Under the pieces are notes generated by a model. The model searched no databases, had not been told where the DNA came from, and was given only the letters and a program-made list of their open reading frames with translations. 64,000 nucleotides of DNA from Irpex lacteus (taxonomy: Eukaryota; Basidiomycota; Agaricomycetes; Polyporales; Irpicaceae). The position numbers and the translations under genes were made by a program. The stretch is taken from the NCBI GenBank assembly GCA_001986395.2, contig MQVO02000012.1:186001-250000 (forward strand). Reading direction: 5' to 3'. Shown here in pieces: positions 59,136 through 64,000 of this stretch (position 1 is its first letter; each line of letters begins with the position of its first letter).

Positions 59136-61026
59136 ATGGGAGACGCTCCGGATAGCAAATTGCAAGGTACGGTATCACACTTTTACTGCAGATCGTCCAG
59201 ATAACTTACACAAGTGACGACGTCATCATAGAACCCTCGCTCAAGGTTTTGTCGGATGAGTACTATGAGTCAAAACTGTCGACTATGGCAAAGAATCGTA
59301 CGGCAGACGGAAGTAAGAGTTCAACGTTCAACGACCACTTCCGCAAGGTTGCAGCTACTTATCACTTCGTTCTCTTCTAGTTCGTTCCGTTCTTCATCTT
59401 GAGCAGACTCCCGGAATAATATCATTACTGGCCGGCAAGCCCCATCCATCGACATTCCCATTCACTTCATTTAGTTTCACGATACGCGATCCTGTTGACC
59501 CGTCAAAGGAAACTGCCGTCCAGCTCACACAACAAGAATTGGATGTGGCACTGCAATATAGTGCAGGACAAGGCATACCTCCTCTGCTCGAATGGGCCTA
59601 TGGGTTGCAAGAGATCACCCAAGGGCGAAAGCGAGGGGAGGGATGGAGAATCAGTTTTGGTAACGGATCTCAGGATCTGATATACAAGGTATTTTCGTTT
59701 TCGTTACTCTGACTTTGTCGAGCTTCCCGAAAACCAACTCTGCTCAGGCTGTCACAGCACTGGTGAATCCGGGAGATAGTGTACTGGTCGAAGTGCCTGT
59801 ATATGCGTAAGTTGGCAGTATTTTGGTCCGCCGACTCTGTGCTCAAACTCGCCCTCGATTCTAGTGGCGTCAGCCCCATGTTTCAAACCATAAACTGCGA
59901 TATTATAGGTCCATCTCCCGCCTCCATGTCGTATCGGCACAGCTATTGACCACCCTCGTCACTTACAGAGATAGAAGTAGATGCCGATGGTATTCTGTCT
60001 GGCGACATACGCAAAACTCTAGAAAACTGGCCCGCTGGCAAACCTAAACCTAAAGTTCTCTATACAGTTCCTGTACGTTTCCGCCGCTTGAAAACGTTCT
60101 CCTGTATAAGCTGCTCATTCTGCTTCCAGTACGGCGGTAACCCGTCTGGTAGCACTGCAACGGTTGCCCGCCGTCTAGAAGTTCTCGAGCTCGCAAGAGT
60201 ACATGATTTCATCATTCTAGAAGGTCAGTGGCCCATTCACGAAGTGGTTATAGTTCGAACTCATTCAACGCTGTTCAATTAGATGATCCTTATCATTATC
60301 TGTACTACGGTGCAGCGCCTCGTCCACCTTCATATTTTGCTCTGGAAAAGGACTTACCAGAACCAGGACGCGTTCTGAGGTTCGATAGTCTTTCAAAGGT
60401 CCTCTCCGCTGGCATGCGGATTGGGTTTGTCTCGGGGCCTGCCAGGCTTGTACAAGCTATGGACGCACACGTGAGTCGCTCGTAGTTTGCCGTACTCGAC
60501 CGTTCGATTCTGAGCTTCGTTGCGTTTTAGACCATGGTAGCGAACCTACAGCCGAACACGCTCGCAGGAGTGCTAGCAGTAACCGTACTCTCGCGTTGGG
60601 GGTACGATGGGTTCCTCAAACACACCGACAGAGTAGCACAGTTCTATCGCAACAAGAGAGATATGTTCCAGGCTGCTATGGTTCGCAATCTCGGCGAACT
60701 CGCAGAGTGGACCGTACCTGACGCCGGGATGTTTATGTGGTACGCGTCGAAGCTTCAGATATGTTTGAGGCACGTTGATTAGTCACTAACTTGATGAACC
60801 GCATAGGTTCAAGCTTAAGCTGGACGACGGCAAAGAAGACTCGGACGCGCTGATACGGTCCAAGGCGTTTGAACGCGGTGTGTTGGCGTTGCCTGGAACA
60901 GTATTCTATCCAAACAAGCGGACTACTGCATACGTTAGGGCCTCGTTCAGTATTATTGAGGAGCACGACATGGATGAGGCTTTGAAGAGGTTGAAGGAAG
61001 CAATAATTCAGGCAAAGGATGCGTAG
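59136..61026 (+). CDS. PLP-dependent aminotransferase, Aro8/kynurenine-aminoadipate type (copy 2)
   Basis: Ten exons (59136-59166, 59232-59312, 59381-59688, 59748-59806, 59865-59908, 59969-60072, 60130-60223, 60283-60470, 60531-60739, 60807-61026) join to 445 residues. Landmarks: GIISLLAGKPHPSTFPF, YSAGQGIPPLLEWAYGLQ, FGNGSQDLIYK, YGGNPSGST, LEDDPYHYLYYG, the cofactor Lys in FDSLSKVLSAGMRIGF, and TAYVRASFS. Seven consecutive exons (308, 59, 44, 104, 94, 188, 209 bases) have the same lengths as in copy 1, which lies about 30 kb away on the same strand. The N-terminal region has one more intron than copy 1. The exon 5 donor (GTCCAT) is weak but is fixed by homology. Confidence 0.93.
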
Positions 61027-62202
61027 AAGAACGATATGCTATCGTCTGGCTTCGTCTGTCTGTAAGTACTAATGTATTCATATCATGACAGCCAATAGGC
61101 TTTCACTGCGATCTCTTGTTTTGGTGAGAAGGGTGGTGGTTCGGCATCTCAGATGCTTGAAGTATCGTGATTGGTCGGAGGGTCAGGCCATCGTAGGCCA
61201 TCGTATGAAGGAGTTTCACATGTGAGTTGCCTCTCTAGATTGACCGCAGCTATCTGAGTTTATCAAAGTGGCGTGCACTAGTTCTTGTTCAGGAAGCTAA
61301 ACTGACAGTTTATGACCACGTCAGAACATGACGATCCCCGTACCCCTTCGTTGTACCCCTGCACATGGTGATCGAGTAGGCACTAGGGACACAGTTATGG
61401 TGAGCTAGTGCCTTGGCCATACAGGTGTGACTTCGATGGTGCCTTGCGATGCCGCTAGTGCATTTGTTGTAAACCTGAAGACCTTCTCAAGAGACTTTGG
61501 AAGCAGGCTTGTTCTACAACGGCTCCGACGTGATTCCGGAGCTCTTACTGTACATTGTCAATGTGTGCAGACGATGATGAAGGCTATCTACTCCAGATAC
61601 TCTCGGTTTGAGAATAGTCTCCATGTTGAGGTACTTACTCTTGGCCTCCGGTGCTTGAGAACATGGTGAATCTGGGGTCATTCAAGTTCGCAGCCAAGTG
61701 GACGAAGAGATGGTCCTTCCAATGCATGCGCTGCCGCGGCACACAGGCGCTTTTCGGCCTTTCGGAGCGACGGATTTGAGCGCTTGGTCATTTGCTAACA
61801 TGTGAAAATCGCATAGACGCTGGCCATTTCGCCTTCAAATACACGACCTTACGACGTCTGCGCCAAGTCATTTACTGTTTTGAACCCAAACTTCTTATGA
61901 GCGAGCCCTAGGATGACTATGAGCTGCTAGGAGAAATGTGCGAAGTAGGCGTGTATCTCATACGCAGCAAAACTCCCTGTTGTTTCTCCGAATACTTGTT
62001 GTCCTGCGTGACTTGCTTGGTCAGATTGTATTCGGAATCGTGAGCGACGATATCTAGCCGCGATAAGCAGCAGATCCAAAGCTGATACCGACCACCACCA
62101 ACGATCCTATATCCCACTACCTGTGAGTACCCTCACGGCCACTTTCCTCAACGACTGCTTAAACGGGACTTCTACAGCACTACTTTGCCCACATTATAAC
62201 AC
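61027..62202. other. Intergenic region with a possible sedolisin-like scrap
   Basis: No gene is recognised in 1.2 kb. Near 61693-61720 the phrases CCAAGTGGAC and TCCTTCCAATGC occur in the same order and nearly the same spacing as in the sedolisin propeptide exon (about 54841-54878), but the match ends there. Confidence 0.35.
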
Positions 62203-63568
62203 ATGGCTTTCGCTGTTGACCGAAGCGTGCCTGTTGATGCTTGTTTCGCCGTAAAGTGTGGCTCCTGCGGCAAGACAACCTGGAAGGTGAGCAAAAACAG
62301 AAAACCACTGGGCAATCCGTCTTCCCATCCACCCTCATCCCCTCGTTCCGAAACCCCTTGTTCCGTAGCCTCATTGACACCACGTTGCCGCGAGCCTCAG
62401 CCGCTGTACCCTGGAAATTCGCCGTACGGTACCCGAGGGTGCTGTTTCTAAGGTTCCACAACCATCCGTTGTCTAGTTCGCTGACGGCGAAAGGGCGGGC
62501 GGGTCGCGATCTGTTGCGATGTGTCCCAGAATGGGCTCGAGACCTCTGCATCGTGTCCAGATGTGTCGCACGTCGCATGATGCGTGCGCATCGAAGTAGT
62601 GGGGCACATCCTGCAATGCGTACCTCGCACAGGAAAGGCAGTCACACGTCGGAACATACAAGCGAGTTTACTTCATTTCGGAGCTATCCTGTTGTCGCCA
62701 CACTTCAATCTGCTGTGCTCTGATGAACGGAAGCTTGTTGTTGATCTTACGTCCCTCATTTCGCATTTTTGCCTCCTTCTTTCGCCCGAGCATGTGCCGC
62801 TTCACAGTGTTGACCGGTTACTTACCTATGCTTCTACAGGGCTGTGGCTTGCACGTCGATTCCGTACGTACCTCCATCTCCGCTCTTCATACGCCGCGTT
62901 TTCCTAGAAATCTTATGGGGGTATACGTTTGTGGGACCCATCTTACGCCCCCTCGCACATCTGGGAGGTTCTTTGACCGGTTATACGCCTCTGGCTGTGA
63001 TGCAGACAGCCTTCAGGAGCCTCCAGGGTGCACCAGATAGACGAGGGCCATCTGGACTTCTGATGGCATGTTATGCTAGCTGGGGTGCTGGGGAGGCCGA
63101 TCGCGCGCATGCGGGACCTGACGAACGAGTATTCTCCGTTTACCAGGTCTTTGCATGAATTGTGTCATGCACGCATAAATGTTCCCCACACGACCTCGCG
63201 ATATGTTCTGCTGGTCAATTCGCAGGGCGTACACGCATCCATTCTCATACATACGCCCACTTCTATGACCTCGGGAGGCCGGGCTCGTCCGCAGTCAAGA
63301 ACAACTCGCCTTATGGCCCAGATGAGTACCTACTCCGTTGTGGTGGGAGAGATCTTCCGTTTATACTCCCCGAGCTGGGCTAGCCGTTTCTGATCGCTTC
63401 TATCTTGTGGCGTTTCATATTACATACCCCTTGGGCCCTTGCTGTGTTATTTCAGCTCGGAGACATCTCACTTGTCATACGGAACCGCCAGTACTTACAA
63501 CTGTTTATTCTTTGTAGGTTATGAAGGACGTGAAGGAGGAAGATAGGTGCCAATGCCCTCGTTCTTAG
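62203..63568 (+). CDS. Small 52-residue cysteine-motif protein (CxxCGKTTWxGCGxHV)
   Basis: Exons 62203-62286, 62840-62863 and 63518-63568 join in frame and encode 28, 8 and 16 residues. Exon 1 ends VKCGSCGKTTWK, exon 2 is GCGLHVDS, and exon 3 is VMKDVKEEDRC-QCPRS and a stop. The CxxC … GCGxH … CxC arrangement is one I recall from very small conserved proteins of fungi, plants and bacteria; it probably binds one zinc ion. The function is not known to me. The introns (553 and 654 bases) are about ten times the local norm and together exceed the coding length sevenfold. Splice sites are canonical (GTGAGC…TCTACAG, GTACGT…TTTGTAG). Motif continuity across both junctions makes the model strong despite the tiny exons. 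Confidence 0.88.
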
Positions 63569-64000
63569 ATTTTGGAGGTTTTTGAGGAAGATGAGCACAG
63601 ATACGAGTCCAGATGTACAATATCAAGTCGAGACAGAGATCTGGAATGATATGATGGCATTCGCTGTAGATCTTACTACGGTGGCAGCACAACATGCATC
63701 CTGGCCGCCACATCCACGCACGTCGCGTTCCATCGTAAATTAATTGACACGGATATATATCCGCGAAGCTAACTAACAATGCTGCAGCCCTTTCCCCTTG
63801 ATTCCTCCGATGTATTTACCTATCTTTCAACCAGTAACAACGAGGGCTCCACTCACCGAGCGTCGTCTTAGTCGACCAACTCTAGCACGTATTCCGGAAG
63901 CTTTGATGTGTACATTATCAGACGGCATGCAACATGTTCTGTTCATTCTGCACTTCACTTTGGCATTGTACCCGGCCACGATTATCGTTATGTTTTCGGA
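63569..64000. other. 3' region to window end
   Basis: Downstream sequence of the small cysteine-motif gene. A minus frame (63519-63779) is open but appears to be chance. Nothing else is recognised before the window ends. Confidence 0.4.

Noticed and set aside
62241..62723. 160-codon plus frame in the last gene's first intron
   Set aside because: It overlaps exon 1 of the cysteine-motif gene out of frame and has no recognisable domain; the spliced small protein explains the locus better.
1..64000. tRNA, rRNA or CRISPR features
   Set aside because: I scanned for T-arm-like GTTCGA contexts and evenly spaced repeats by eye and found none that fit; a covariance-model scan could still find a divergent tRNA.

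Overview
The window looks like nuclear DNA of a filamentous basidiomycete, most likely an agaricomycete. The genes are intron-rich, with introns mostly of 35-70 bases and GT...AG ends, some with a CTAAC- or CTGAC-like branch point. The family mix also fits: a fungal-specific FunK1-type kinase, a CE15 glucuronoyl esterase, a sedolisin protease, a type III polyketide synthase, an RNAi-type RNA-dependent RNA polymerase, an F-box protein and a tandem BTB pair. I see no bacterial-style operons, CRISPR arrays or rRNA genes. Exon-intron models were built by hand from reading frame, splice dinucleotides and frame arithmetic; nothing was searched against a database.

Layout, left: the 3'-truncated HRI1-family gene (minus, 1-623); a FunK1-type kinase with a degenerate catalytic loop (minus, 830-3509); a type III PKS (minus, 4169-5510); ribosomal protein eS10 (plus, 7168-7721); an O-fucosyltransferase-like membrane protein (minus, 7956-9886); a possible LON-domain relic (about 10467-10790); CE15 (plus, 11044-12453); a 19-exon RdRP carrying one in-frame stop (minus, 12554-16943); and NADH-cytochrome b5 reductase (minus, 17353-18417).

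Middle: an F-box protein (plus, 20471-21687); a Ser-rich protein with KEN boxes and RRGS repeats (plus, 22121-24792); a metallophosphoesterase (minus, 25233-26144); an Aro8-type aminotransferase (plus, 26909-28809); and a Pps1-type dual-specificity phosphatase (minus, 29396-34304). A gene-poor tract of about 12.5 kb follows (34305-46864), with no recognisable conserved gene. It does hold a clear TA-flanked inverted-repeat element (41274-41846) and weak candidates for small secreted proteins.

Right: a divergent pair of UPF0014 membrane proteins (46865-50180); two tandem BTB proteins (minus, 50480-53554); a sedolisin (plus, 54736-57240); COQ4 (plus, 57552-58539); a second Aro8-type aminotransferase (plus, 59136-61026) that keeps the exon sizes of the first; and a 52-residue cysteine-motif protein split by two long introns (plus, 62203-63568).

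Functionally this is a mixed neighbourhood rather than one pathway. It covers housekeeping (eS10, COQ4, Cbr1, Pps1), plant-polymer and protein degradation (CE15, sedolisin), secondary metabolism (PKS), RNA silencing (RdRP) and lineage-expanded families (FunK1, BTB, F-box). The strongest recurring theme is local duplication: UPF0014 inverted, BTB tandem, and the aminotransferases dispersed over about 30 kb. Signs of decay are the RdRP stop codon, the LON fragment and the FunK1 active-site losses.
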